Source: an uncultured Eubacteriales bacterium (GTDB taxonomy: Bacteria; Bacillota_I; Bacilli_A; RF39; UBA660). From it: DNA of 11,268 nt. The position numbers and the translations under genes were made by a program. Under the pieces are notes generated by a model that worked only from the letters and a program-made list of their open reading frames with translations, was not told where the DNA came from and searched no databases. The stretch spans positions 1-11,268 of the forward strand of contig ONXO01000014.1 of assembly GCA_900321795.1 (NCBI GenBank), written 5' to 3'. Below are positions 5,576 through 11,268 of this stretch, piece by piece; position 1 is the stretch's first letter; each line of letters begins with the position of its first letter.

Positions 5576-6946
5576 ATGGTTAAATCACAAGAAGAATTAG
5601 TAAACTTTTCTAAACAATATGGTTTTATATTTCAAGGTAGTGAAATATATGGAGGTCTAGCAAATACATGGGATTACGGACCACTTGGAAGTAGACTAAA
5701 AAATGCTGTTAAAGATGCTTGGAGAAAGAGATTCATTGAAGAAAGATTAAACGCATACGAATTAGATGCAGATATTTTAATGCATCCTAAAGTTTGGGAA
5801 GCTTCAGGACACGTTGGAAGTTTTTCAGATCCACTTGTTGACTGTAAGCATTGTAAGACACGCCACAGAGCTGACAATTTAGTAGATGACTTTAATCCTG
5901 ATGCACATGCAGACGGAATGACTCAGGAAGAATTAATGACTTATATTAGAGAAAACAACGTACCATGCCCTAAATGTGGTAAAAGTGATTTTACAGATAT
6001 TAGACAATTCAATCTAATGTTTCAAACATATCGTGGTGTAACAAATGACTCTAAAAACGTTGTTTATTTAAGACCAGAGAATGCTCAAGGAGAGTATGTG
6101 AACTTCTTAAATGTTCAAAGAGCAATGAGATGTAAACTTCCATTTAGCATAGGACAAATAGGCAAAGCTTTTAGAAACGAAATAACTCCAGGAAACTTTA
6201 CATTTAGAACAATAGAATTTGAACAAATGGAATATCAAACATTCTGTAAAAACGGTGAAGATGAAGAATTGTATAACTTCTTTAAAGAATATGGCAAAAA
6301 GTTTTTTGTGGATTTAGGACTTCCTGAAGAAAAACTAAGATACCACGATCACGAGAAACTAGCCCATTATGCTAAACAAGCTTGTGATATTGAATACTTA
6401 TTTAACTTTGGATGGGGAGAAATTAATGGTACACATAATAGAACTGACTTTGACCTTACTAGACACACAGAATATTCAGGAACTTCAATGAGTTATTTAG
6501 ATCCAGAAACTAATGAGAAGTTTATTCCTTATATTATAGAATCAACATATGGACTAGATAGAACAGTACTTGCACTTCTAGACAATGCTTATACTAATGA
6601 AACATTAGAAAATGGTGAAGAAAGACTAGTCTTAAAACTAAAACCTTTCTTAGCGCCTTATAAAGTAGCTGTTCTTCCACTAATAAAGAAAGTACATGGT
6701 GAAAAAGCAATGGAAATAGCTAATGAACTATCTAAACACTTTATGGTAACATATGATGAAACAGCTAATATTGGTAAAAGATATAGAAGAGAAGATGCAA
6801 TTGGGACTCCATGGTGTTTAACAGTAGATGACGAAACACTAAATAACGGAACTGTTACACTTAGAGATAGAGATACAATGCAGCAGATAACTTTAAAACT
6901 AGATGAAGTTAAAGATTATATTAAAGATAGGCTAGAGTTTAACTAG
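5576..6946 (+). CDS. glyS: Glycyl-tRNA synthetase, single-chain (alpha2) type
   Basis: Charges tRNA-Gly with glycine. This is the class II homodimeric type (456 residues), not the two-subunit GlyQ/GlyS enzyme found at the same locus in B. subtilis. Visible signatures: NTWDYGPLG (30-38); DADILMHPKVWEASGH (64-79); two CxxC pairs, C90/C93 and C131/C134, likely zinc ligands in the insertion; motif 2 FRNEITPGNFTFRTIEFEQMEY (199-220); motif 3 GLDRTVLALL (326-335); and a C-terminal anticodon-binding domain from about 350, including the AIGTPWCLTVDDE block. AAGGAG (5560-5565) precedes the ATG by 10 bases. Expression is likely set by the T-box leader directly upstream. The gene ends in a small hairpin that includes its stop codon. 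Confidence 0.97.
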   Translation: MVKSQEELVNFSKQYGFIFQGSEIYGGLANTWDYGPLGSRLKNAVKDAWRKRFIEERLNAYELDADILMHPKVWEASGHVGSFSDPLVDCKHCKTRHRADNLVDDFNPDAHADGMTQEELMTYIRENNVPCPKCGKSDFTDIRQFNLMFQTYRGVTNDSKNVVYLRPENAQGEYVNFLNVQRAMRCKLPFSIGQIGKAFRNEITPGNFTFRTIEFEQMEYQTFCKNGEDEELYNFFKEYGKKFFVDLGLPEEKLRYHDHEKLAHYAKQACDIEYLFNFGWGEINGTHNRTDFDLTRHTEYSGTSMSYLDPETNEKFIPYIIESTYGLDRTVLALLDNAYTNETLENGEERLVLKLKPFLAPYKVAVLPLIKKVHGEKAMEIANELSKHFMVTYDETANIGKRYRREDAIGTPWCLTVDDETLNNGTVTLRDRDTMQQITLKLDEVKDYIKDRLEFN

Positions 6947-6956
6947 CTTTTCTTTT
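6929..6956 (+). terminator. Small hairpin with U-run at the glyS stop, weak terminator
   Basis: GCTAG (6931-6935) / CTAGC (6943-6947), extendable to 7 bp with one G-U pair, has a 7-base loop and is followed by TTTTCTTTT (6948-6956). The stem includes the TAG stop of glyS. Because it is short, read-through into folD is plausible, especially as no clear folD promoter is visible in the 44-base gap. Confidence 0.5.
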
Positions 6957-6990
6957 AATTTGGTGATATATTTTAATAGGAGGGTATATT

Positions 6991-7827
6991 ATGGAATTAT
7001 TAAATGGAAAAGAATTAAGAGAAAAGAAAATAGAAGAGTTGAAAAGCAAAATAGAAAAGTTAAATGAACTTATCGGTCTTGCTGTTATTCAGGTTGGTAA
7101 TGATGAAGCTAGTAATGTTTATATAAAGCAAAAAGAAAAACTTGCAGGTAGATTAGGATACTATTTTATTCATAAAAAGTTTAATGAAAGCATTACTAAT
7201 GAAGAATTAATTGATGAGATTAATAAACTTAATAACAATGATCAGATAGATGGTATTATAGTTCAAATGCCACTTCCTAAACATATTGATAGTGTAAAAG
7301 CAGTTAATGAAATAAATGAGTATAAAGATGTTGATGGCTTAGGATTTATTAATGCTGGAAAACTTATGCATGGAGAACAAGCACTAGTAAGTTGTACGCC
7401 TAAAGGAATAATAGATCTTATCGACAATAATGGTATAAAAATAGAAGGCCAACACGTAGTAATTGTAGGCAGAAGCATATTAGTTGGTAAACCTTTAGCA
7501 TGCCTATTTACTAATAGAAATGCTACTGTCACTTTATGTCACTCTAAAACCATAGATTTAACAAAATACACAAAAGAAGCTGATATCTTAGTTGTGGCAG
7601 TAGGAAAAAAGCACTTTATAACTGAAGACATGGTAAAAGATGGTGCAGTAGTTATAGATGTAGGAATCAATAGAGAAGGTAAAAAACTATATGGGGACGT
7701 TGATTTTGATAATGTTTCAAAAAAAGCAAGCTATATAACACCAGTTCCAGGTGGAGTAGGACCTATGACAGTATATGAACTAATGGATAACACCTATAAG
7801 GCTCATATTTTAAGAAAAAAATTGTAA
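6991..7827 (+). CDS. folD: Bifunctional methylenetetrahydrofolate dehydrogenase/cyclohydrolase FolD
   Basis: FolD interconverts 5,10-methylene-, 5,10-methenyl- and 10-formyl-tetrahydrofolate using NADP+, supplying one-carbon units for purines and formyl-Met-tRNA. Length is 278 residues, standard. Catalytic and binding motifs are intact: SNVYIKQK (41-48, with Tyr44 and the catalytic Lys48), the GIIVQMPLPKHI substrate block, YKDVDGLG, the CTPKGIIDLI segment, the Rossmann signature VIVGRSILVGKPLA, and the C-terminal VTPVPGGVGPMT-type block (ITPVPGGVGPMT). AGGAGGG (6978-6984) is an excellent ribosome binding site, 6 bases before the ATG. It stands 44 bases after glyS and before a strong terminator, so it closes the core-metabolism part of the window. 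Glycine charging and one-carbon metabolism next to each other may be coincidental. Confidence 0.97.
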   Translation: MELLNGKELREKKIEELKSKIEKLNELIGLAVIQVGNDEASNVYIKQKEKLAGRLGYYFIHKKFNESITNEELIDEINKLNNNDQIDGIIVQMPLPKHIDSVKAVNEINEYKDVDGLGFINAGKLMHGEQALVSCTPKGIIDLIDNNGIKIEGQHVVIVGRSILVGKPLACLFTNRNATVTLCHSKTIDLTKYTKEADILVVAVGKKHFITEDMVKDGAVVIDVGINREGKKLYGDVDFDNVSKKASYITPVPGGVGPMTVYELMDNTYKAHILRKKL

Positions 7828-7858
7828 AAAAATAGAAATTGTACATAAATTGATAATT

Positions 7859-7912
7859 GAAGGTACGAAATTAATAATTGAAAACGCAATTCTTAATTTT
7901 GTCCTTCTTTTT
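7859..7912 (+). terminator. Strong intrinsic terminator after folD
   Basis: A long hairpin: GAAGG (7859-7863) / CCTTC (7903-7907) at the base, a small internal loop, then AAATTAA / TTAATTT and AATTG / CAATT blocks with one mismatch, capped by a short AAAACG-type loop. TTTTT (7908-7912) follows immediately. It separates the housekeeping genes from the accessory nuclease region. Confidence 0.85.
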
Positions 7913-7932
7913 GTATATCTTAAAATACAAAA
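7909..7932. repeat. Inverted repeat in the folD-nuclease intergenic region
   Basis: TTTTGTAT (7909-7916) and ATACAAAA (7925-7932) form a perfect 8-bp stem around an 8-base loop. It overlaps the U-run of the folD terminator. Further right, CAATTT and AAATTG (within about 7937-7964) form another possible stem. The 220-base gap 7828-8047 therefore holds one good terminator, AT-rich dyads, and the promoter at 7991-8020; I see no RNA gene or open frame in it. Confidence 0.4.
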
Positions 7933-7990
7933 GTAACAATTTCAAATTTTAATTTTAAAAATTGCCCTTCTAATAATAAAAATTCGCGTT

Positions 7991-8020
7991 TTGACTTTTA
8001 TTTCCTAGTTATGCTAGAGT
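7991..8020 (+). promoter_or_regulatory. Promoter with extended -10 upstream of the nuclease remnant
   Basis: TTGACT (7991-7996), 18-base spacer, TAGAGT (8015-8020) with an upstream TGC (extended -10 TGn). It would drive the truncated copy and, with no terminator between them, the intact nuclease gene too. Confidence 0.6.
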
Positions 8021-8047
8021 AATTCATGTATGAAAGGAGAATAGTAC

Positions 8048-8281
8048 ATGAAAGATTACTATGAAGAGATTAAAGAAGAATTAATTAGTAATGAAATCTA
8101 TAAAAAGGCAAAAGATTATAGTAAAAACAAGCATGATTTACAGTCATATTATAACGTAGGTAAATTATTAATAGAAGCTCAAGGCGGAGAAGAAAGAGCT
8201 TCTTATATGCAAAGAAGAAAACAAGTTAGTAATGACTTATTGCACAAATCCAAATATATTTACTACAACTTATTTTATTGA
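8048..8281 (+). pseudogene. Internally deleted, frameshifted remnant of a YhcG/DUF1016 nuclease gene
   Basis: Bases 8051-8200 match bases 8308-8457 of the downstream intact gene at about 90% (15 differences in 150, mostly silent). Bases 8201-8285 match 9126-9210, the 3' end of the same gene, at about 94% (5 of 85). The middle, equivalent to 668 bases (8458-9125), is missing. Because 668 is not a multiple of three, the tail is read in a different frame, giving a 77-residue open frame whose last ~27 residues are unrelated to the family. The nuclease active site is absent. The ribosome binding site AAAGGAGA (8033-8040) and promoter are still good, so the frame may be translated. It could be a passive relic or a short protein carrying only the first part of the N-terminal domain. 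The junction shows one base of microhomology. Confidence 0.85.
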
Positions 8282-8295
8282 AAAGAAAGAGAGTT

Positions 8296-9231
8296 ATGGA
8301 AAATATGAGAAATTATTATGAAGAGATTAAAGAAGAATTAATAGACAATGAAGTCTATAAAAAAGCAAAAGACTATAGTAAAAACAAACATGATTTACAG
8401 TCATATTATAACGTAGGGAAGCTATTAATAGAAGCTCAAGGTGGAGAAGAAAGAGCTAAATATGGTGATGGTCTAATTAAGGAATATTCAAATAAACTAA
8501 TTTATGAAGTTGATAAAAAATATGGTCAAAGCAACCTCAAATATATGAGACAGTTCTATCTTTTTATTAAAAAAGGCCATCCACTGGATGACCAATTAAG
8601 TTGGTCACATTATAAATATCTTTTTCCATTGAAAAATGACAGTGAAATAAATTATTATATGAATGTATGCTTGAAACTTAATTTAAGTAAACGAGAATTA
8701 AGAAACAGAATAAAATCAAAAGAATATGAACGGCTTCCAGAAGAAAGCAAAGCTAAATTAATAACACACGAAAAAGAAAAAGTCACTGATTTAGTTATGA
8801 ATCCGATAATAATAAAGACAAATAAAGAATTGAAAGAAAAAACAGAAGAAAAGTTTTTACATCAAATAATACTTGATGATATAACTACATTCATGGATCA
8901 ATTGGGAGTAGGCTTTACATTTGTTAGAAGTGAATACAAGCTGATGATAAATAATAAAACACATAAAATAGATATACTTCTATTTAACGTGAAGTTTAAC
9001 TGTTATGTAGTGTGTGAACTTAAAGTAACTAAAGCAAAGCCTGAGCATATTGGGCAACTATTAAAATATATTAACTATATAGACAAAAATATTAAAGAAT
9101 CATTTAACGAAAAAACTGTAGGAATTCTTATATGCAAAGAAGAAAATAAGTTAGTAATGACTTATTGTACAAATCCAAATATATTTACTACAACTTATTT
9201 AATAGAAAAAAACATAATAGTAACAAAATGA
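8296..9231 (+). CDS. YhcG/DUF1016-family PD-(D/E)XK nuclease
   Basis: An N-terminal helical DUF1016 domain (first ~160 residues) is joined to a C-terminal PD-(D/E)XK nuclease fold. From the chosen ATG, the active-site set appears as KIDILLF (Asp226), CELKV (Glu241-x-Lys243) and PEHIGQLLKYIN (Gln254), the arrangement typical of YhcG proteins. Length is 311 residues, near the family norm. Family members are widespread in accessory regions, sometimes near restriction-modification genes; their substrate is poorly defined, and a defence or recombination role here would be inference. Starts TTG 8278, ATG 8296 and ATG 8305 are all possible. ATG 8305 aligns with the start of the upstream remnant, and the purine-rich AAGAAAGAGAG before 8296 is only a weak ribosome binding site. 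No dedicated promoter is seen, so expression probably comes from 7991-8020 through the remnant. Confidence 0.88.
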   Translation: MENMRNYYEEIKEELIDNEVYKKAKDYSKNKHDLQSYYNVGKLLIEAQGGEERAKYGDGLIKEYSNKLIYEVDKKYGQSNLKYMRQFYLFIKKGHPLDDQLSWSHYKYLFPLKNDSEINYYMNVCLKLNLSKRELRNRIKSKEYERLPEESKAKLITHEKEKVTDLVMNPIIIKTNKELKEKTEEKFLHQIILDDITTFMDQLGVGFTFVRSEYKLMINNKTHKIDILLFNVKFNCYVVCELKVTKAKPEHIGQLLKYINYIDKNIKESFNEKTVGILICKEENKLVMTYCTNPNIFTTTYLIEKNIIVTK

Positions 9232-9282
9232 TAGTATTTGTTTCCATATTTTGTAAACTTTAACGTATAATTACATATTTTC

Positions 9283-9311
9283 TTGATAAATAAAAAAAAT
9301 TAAAGTATAAT
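9283..9311 (+). promoter_or_regulatory. Promoter of the pilin-like gene cluster
   Basis: TTGATA (9283-9288), 17-base spacer, TATAAT (9306-9311), with an AT-rich upstream tract. Expected start near 9318, leaving a short leader before the strong ribosome binding site AAGGAGGA (9327-9334). No obvious terminator for the preceding nuclease gene is seen in 9232-9282. Confidence 0.78.
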
Positions 9312-9341
9312 AATAAATGAAAATAGAAGGAGGAATTATAA

Positions 9342-9587
9342 ATGAAAGAAGCTACAGGAGAATTAAATATGACAGTTATTACTGTTGTTGCTATAGCAGC
9401 AGTTGCAGGTTTATTCTATGCATTTGTTTGGCCTATGATTCAAAGTAGTATTATTCAAAATACTTGTAATACAATGGGTGAAGGATGGACTGCACAAAAA
9501 GGTACTAATGCTGATTCAAAATGTGTTCAGGCCAATGCTGATGAAGCGGGTGGAAATGCATGGTATTGCTGCCCACCTACAAATTAA
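9342..9587 (+). CDS. Small pilin-like single-pass membrane protein (81 aa, Cys-rich C-terminus)
   Basis: I do not recognise a named family with certainty. The protein has a short charged N-terminus, MKEATG; one hydrophobic helix (about residues 10-30, TVITVVAIAAVAGLFYAFVW); then a small polar exported domain with four cysteines (C42, C61, C76, C77), Gly and aromatic residues, ending CCPPTN. This layout resembles Flp/type IVb or class III prepilins, in which a prepilin peptidase cuts after a glycine (here Gly6) ahead of the helix. The usual Glu at mature position 5 is missing; a Glu directly follows Gly6. The best ribosome binding site of the window (AAGGAGGA, 7 bases before the ATG) and its own promoter suggest high expression, fitting a structural subunit. 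The next gene shares the same N-terminal pattern, and a TadZ-like gene follows. Confidence 0.65.
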   Translation: MKEATGELNMTVITVVAIAAVAGLFYAFVWPMIQSSIIQNTCNTMGEGWTAQKGTNADSKCVQANADEAGGNAWYCCPPTN

Positions 9588-9603
9588 TAAGGAGTAAGAT
9601 AAT

Positions 9604-10062
9604 ATGAGAGAAGCATTTGGTGGTACTTGGATACTTGGATTTGTAGTGCTATTTATAGTGCTTTTTTCAGGTTACCTTGCAGTATCAGTAAATTATACAA
9701 AAGCATTTAAAGTAAAAAATAAGATAGTTAATATAATCGAAGAAAATGAAGGATATTCAACTTCGAATTATTCAAATATGGATGCTGAAAGTTTAACTAC
9801 ATTACAAAATAGTTCATCAACCGAAGATAAAATATATGCATTTTTAAAAGATATAGGGTATGCAACAACTGAAATTAATGAAAACAGATGCTCAGATGGT
9901 GGATATAGAACGGGTGGATATTGTGTTGTTGAATTACAGACTAATCAAGGTTATAAATATTATAGAGTAACAACATTTATAAAACTAGAAATACCTATTG
10001 TATGGTTTAACATAACAATACCAATTACTGGTGAAACAAGAGTATTATATAATGCAGATTAG
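9604..10062 (+). CDS. TadE-like/pseudopilin-like membrane-anchored protein (152 aa)
   Basis: Not firmly recognised. It begins MREAFGGTW, sharing M-[K/R]-E-A-x-G with the preceding gene. A membrane helix (about 9-29) follows, then a charged helical stretch (TKAFKVKNKIVNIIEENEG, 32-50) and an exported domain with a Cys pair (C96, C107) and a beta-rich end rich in hydrophobic alternation (about 108-148). An N-terminal anchor, amphipathic helix and globular beta domain are the general build of minor pilins and TadE/TadF proteins. Gly6 is a candidate processing site. AAGGAGT lies 9 bases before the ATG, and the gap to the upstream gene is 16 bases, so the two are probably co-transcribed. A non-pilin exported protein remains possible. 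Confidence 0.6.
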   Translation: MREAFGGTWILGFVVLFIVLFSGYLAVSVNYTKAFKVKNKIVNIIEENEGYSTSNYSNMDAESLTTLQNSSSTEDKIYAFLKDIGYATTEINENRCSDGGYRTGGYCVVELQTNQGYKYYRVTTFIKLEIPIVWFNITIPITGETRVLYNAD

Positions 10063-10073
10063 GAGTGAGTTAA

Positions 10074-11075
10074 GTGAATGTAATAATTGCTAATAAATAT
10101 AAAGAAATGTTAATGTCTTTAGATATTGAAGTTATAAAATCAATAGAAGGTGTCTTTGATGCTGATCAAATAGTTAATGATTTTTCTAACTTTTACTTTG
10201 ACAGAATGATAATTGATATAACTTCAATAAGAGATTATCAAAATTCAGACAATTTACAAAAATTAAGCATTAATTTCGATTCAAATAGAATTATATTGGT
10301 ATTAGACGAAGAAACATCTAATGCTAATTACATCTCAAAGCTTATATCAATTGGATTATATAATTTTACAAGAAATAGTGAAGGAGTAAGATATCTATTA
10401 GAACATCCAAATTCATATCGTGATGTAGCACATATGCATAATGTACAAGCTGAAAATAATAATCATATAGTTAATGCAAATGATAACAATGCAAATAACA
10501 TATATGAATCACAGAAAATAATAGGAATCAAAGCATTAACAAGTGATGCAGGAGCTACAACGCTTACATATATGATGAAAAAACAACTATCTAATTCTTA
10601 CAACGTATGTGCATTAGAAGTAGATAAAAATGATTTTATATATTTTGATGACAAAGATATGGTAAAAGTAGAAAGTGATGCTTTACCAAAAGAATTAATG
10701 AAAAGAAAAGAATGCGATTGCATATTAATAGACTTGAATAATTATGAAGAAGCTGAAATATGTACAGATGTAATATATTTGGTTGAACCATCAACTTTAA
10801 AACTAAATAAGCTATTAATGAGCAATAGAAAAGTATTTGAAACACATCAAAATGATAAGATTGTGCTAAATAAAAGCAACGTAAAAACAAGTGAAATAAA
10901 TGATTTTGAATATGAGACTAAATCAAAAGTATTTTACAATTTACCATCTTTAGATGAAAGAAAACATTATAATAAAGAAATAAATGGATTATTAATGAAA
11001 TTAGGATTTTCTAAAATAAAACCTGATGAAGAAAATGATGGAAAAGGCAAAATTTTAGGAATGTTTAAATTCTAA
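10074..11075 (+). CDS. TadZ/CpaE-like protein with receiver-like domain and degenerate P-loop ATPase domain
   Basis: The 333 residues fall into three parts. An N-terminal receiver-like domain (1-118) has alternating strands (RMIIDIT, RIILVLDEE) and a GLYNFTRNSEGVRYLL segment. An Asn-rich linker spans about 120-147. A MinD/ParA-like domain (148-325) starts at IIGIKALTSDAGATTLTYMMKKQL. In CpaE/TadZ proteins this domain localises the Tad pilus machine at the membrane or pole. The Walker A motif, normally KGGxGKT, reads TSDAGATT (156-163) with no lysine, so ATP hydrolysis is doubtful; some TadZ proteins are known to be atypical ATPases. CILIDLNN (216-223) corresponds to the Walker B strand. The start is GTG at 10074, with AGGAG (10061-10065) overlapping the stop of the upstream gene. 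Position after two pilin-like genes supports a pilus assembly role. Confidence 0.7.
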   Translation: MNVIIANKYKEMLMSLDIEVIKSIEGVFDADQIVNDFSNFYFDRMIIDITSIRDYQNSDNLQKLSINFDSNRIILVLDEETSNANYISKLISIGLYNFTRNSEGVRYLLEHPNSYRDVAHMHNVQAENNNHIVNANDNNANNIYESQKIIGIKALTSDAGATTLTYMMKKQLSNSYNVCALEVDKNDFIYFDDKDMVKVESDALPKELMKRKECDCILIDLNNYEEAEICTDVIYLVEPSTLKLNKLLMSNRKVFETHQNDKIVLNKSNVKTSEINDFEYETKSKVFYNLPSLDERKHYNKEINGLLMKLGFSKIKPDEENDGKGKILGMFKF

Positions 11076-11076
11076 G

Positions 11077-11105
11077 TTGATTTTTAATATATTTTTAATT
11101 ATAAT
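11077..11105 (+). promoter_or_regulatory. Possible internal promoter before the last gene
   Basis: TTGATT (11077-11082), 17-base spacer, TATAAT (11100-11105), directly after the TadZ-like stop. The region is extremely AT-rich, so chance matches are likely, but the spacing is exact. It may separate the last gene from the pilin-TadZ transcript. Confidence 0.5.
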
Positions 11106-11125
11106 TTATTTGATGTGGAGGTTTT

Positions 11126-11268
11126 ATGAAATATATTAAACATATACTATTTGCTATTTGTTTATTACTGATTTGTAGTATATCATTAAAAGCAGAGGTC
11201 AAAGAGTGTTATTACAGTTCAGAAGCTGGAAGTATTAGTATAGAAGTAACAGATTTAAATGAAAACTT
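11126..11268 (+). CDS. Secreted protein, N-terminal fragment (cut by window end)
   Basis: The first 47 codons are visible. The N-terminus has a basic start (MKYIKH), a hydrophobic core (ILFAICLLLICSISL) and a plausible signal peptidase I site after SLKA, followed by a polar stretch EVKECYYSSEAGSISIEV. The residue before the core Cys is Ile, so a lipoprotein lipobox is not supported. TGGAGG (11116-11121) lies 4 bases before the ATG. The family cannot be named from this fragment. Its place after the TadZ-like gene makes an exported component of the same surface locus plausible. Confidence 0.7.
   Translation, partial: MKYIKHILFAICLLLICSISLKAEVKECYYSSEAGSISIEVTDLNEN

Noticed and set aside
7263..7532. 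Minus-strand frame opposite folD
   Set aside because: FolD motifs occupy the + strand throughout; the antisense frame has no initiation signals.
7828..8047. Possible CRISPR-like or direct-repeat array in the AT-rich intergenic region after folD
   Set aside because: The repeats are inverted dyads of different sequence (terminator stem, TTTTGTAT dyad) with no regular spacing or repeated unit.
8048..9231. Restriction-modification or toxin-antitoxin pair at the nuclease region
   Set aside because: No methyltransferase, specificity or antitoxin gene is present; the small upstream frame is a derivative of the nuclease gene itself.
10636..10890. Minus-strand frame opposite the TadZ-like gene
   Set aside because: Hydrophobic, Leu/Phe/Tyr-rich antisense artefact with no ribosome binding site; the + strand gene is continuous and co-directional with its neighbours.
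1..11268. tRNA, rRNA, insertion sequence or transposase genes
   Set aside because: No tRNA cloverleaf, rRNA segment, transposase motif or terminal inverted repeats were recognised by eye.

Overview
The window is about 11.3 kb of very AT-rich DNA. Nearly every gene is on the + strand, with strong AGGAGG-type ribosome binding sites and TTGACA/TATAAT promoters. TGA is used as a stop codon (for example ending ybeY and the YhcG-family gene), so the code is standard and not the Mycoplasma code. Gene content and order point to a Bacillota (Firmicutes) bacterium, probably an AT-rich Bacilli/Erysipelotrichia-like gut lineage; the finer placement is inference.

Region 1 (1-4180) is the conserved Firmicutes 'era-recO' housekeeping cluster in compact form. 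The order is yqfD (5' end cut off), a VanZ-family membrane gene, ybeY, a short gene that aligns with cytidine deaminase but has lost the catalytic and zinc residues, era, the tiny yqzL, and recO. Several genes overlap by ATGA or TAATG, which suggests one transcript. It ends at a long hairpin whose left arm begins inside recO. Compared with the B. subtilis order as I know it (yqfC-yqfD-phoH-pgpH-ybeY-dgkA-cdd-era-yqzL-recO-glyQS), phoH, pgpH and dgkA are absent and vanZ sits in the gap.

Region 2 (4181-7912) carries a divergent PRPP synthetase gene with its own promoter. Next is single-chain glycyl-tRNA synthetase behind a very short T-box-like leader with a terminator and an antiterminator-like element, then folD, which ends at a strong intrinsic terminator. 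PRPP supply, glycyl-tRNA charging and one-carbon folate metabolism are all core functions.

Region 3 (7913-9231) is accessory. An intergenic stretch of about 135 bp after the terminator is rich in AT inverted repeats. It is followed by an internally deleted, frameshifted remnant of a YhcG/DUF1016 PD-(D/E)XK nuclease gene, and directly after that an intact copy.

Region 4 (9232-11268) starts at a clear promoter and looks like the beginning of a surface-appendage or Tad-type pilus locus. It has two small single-pass proteins that share an unusual M-[K/R]-E-A-x-G N-terminus (pilin-like), then a TadZ/CpaE-like protein with a degenerate ATPase P-loop. The last gene is a secreted protein cut by the window edge. 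The most interesting items are the cytidine-deaminase pseudoenzyme, the miniature glyS T-box, the nuclease remnant/intact pair, and the pilin-like/TadZ-like gene set.
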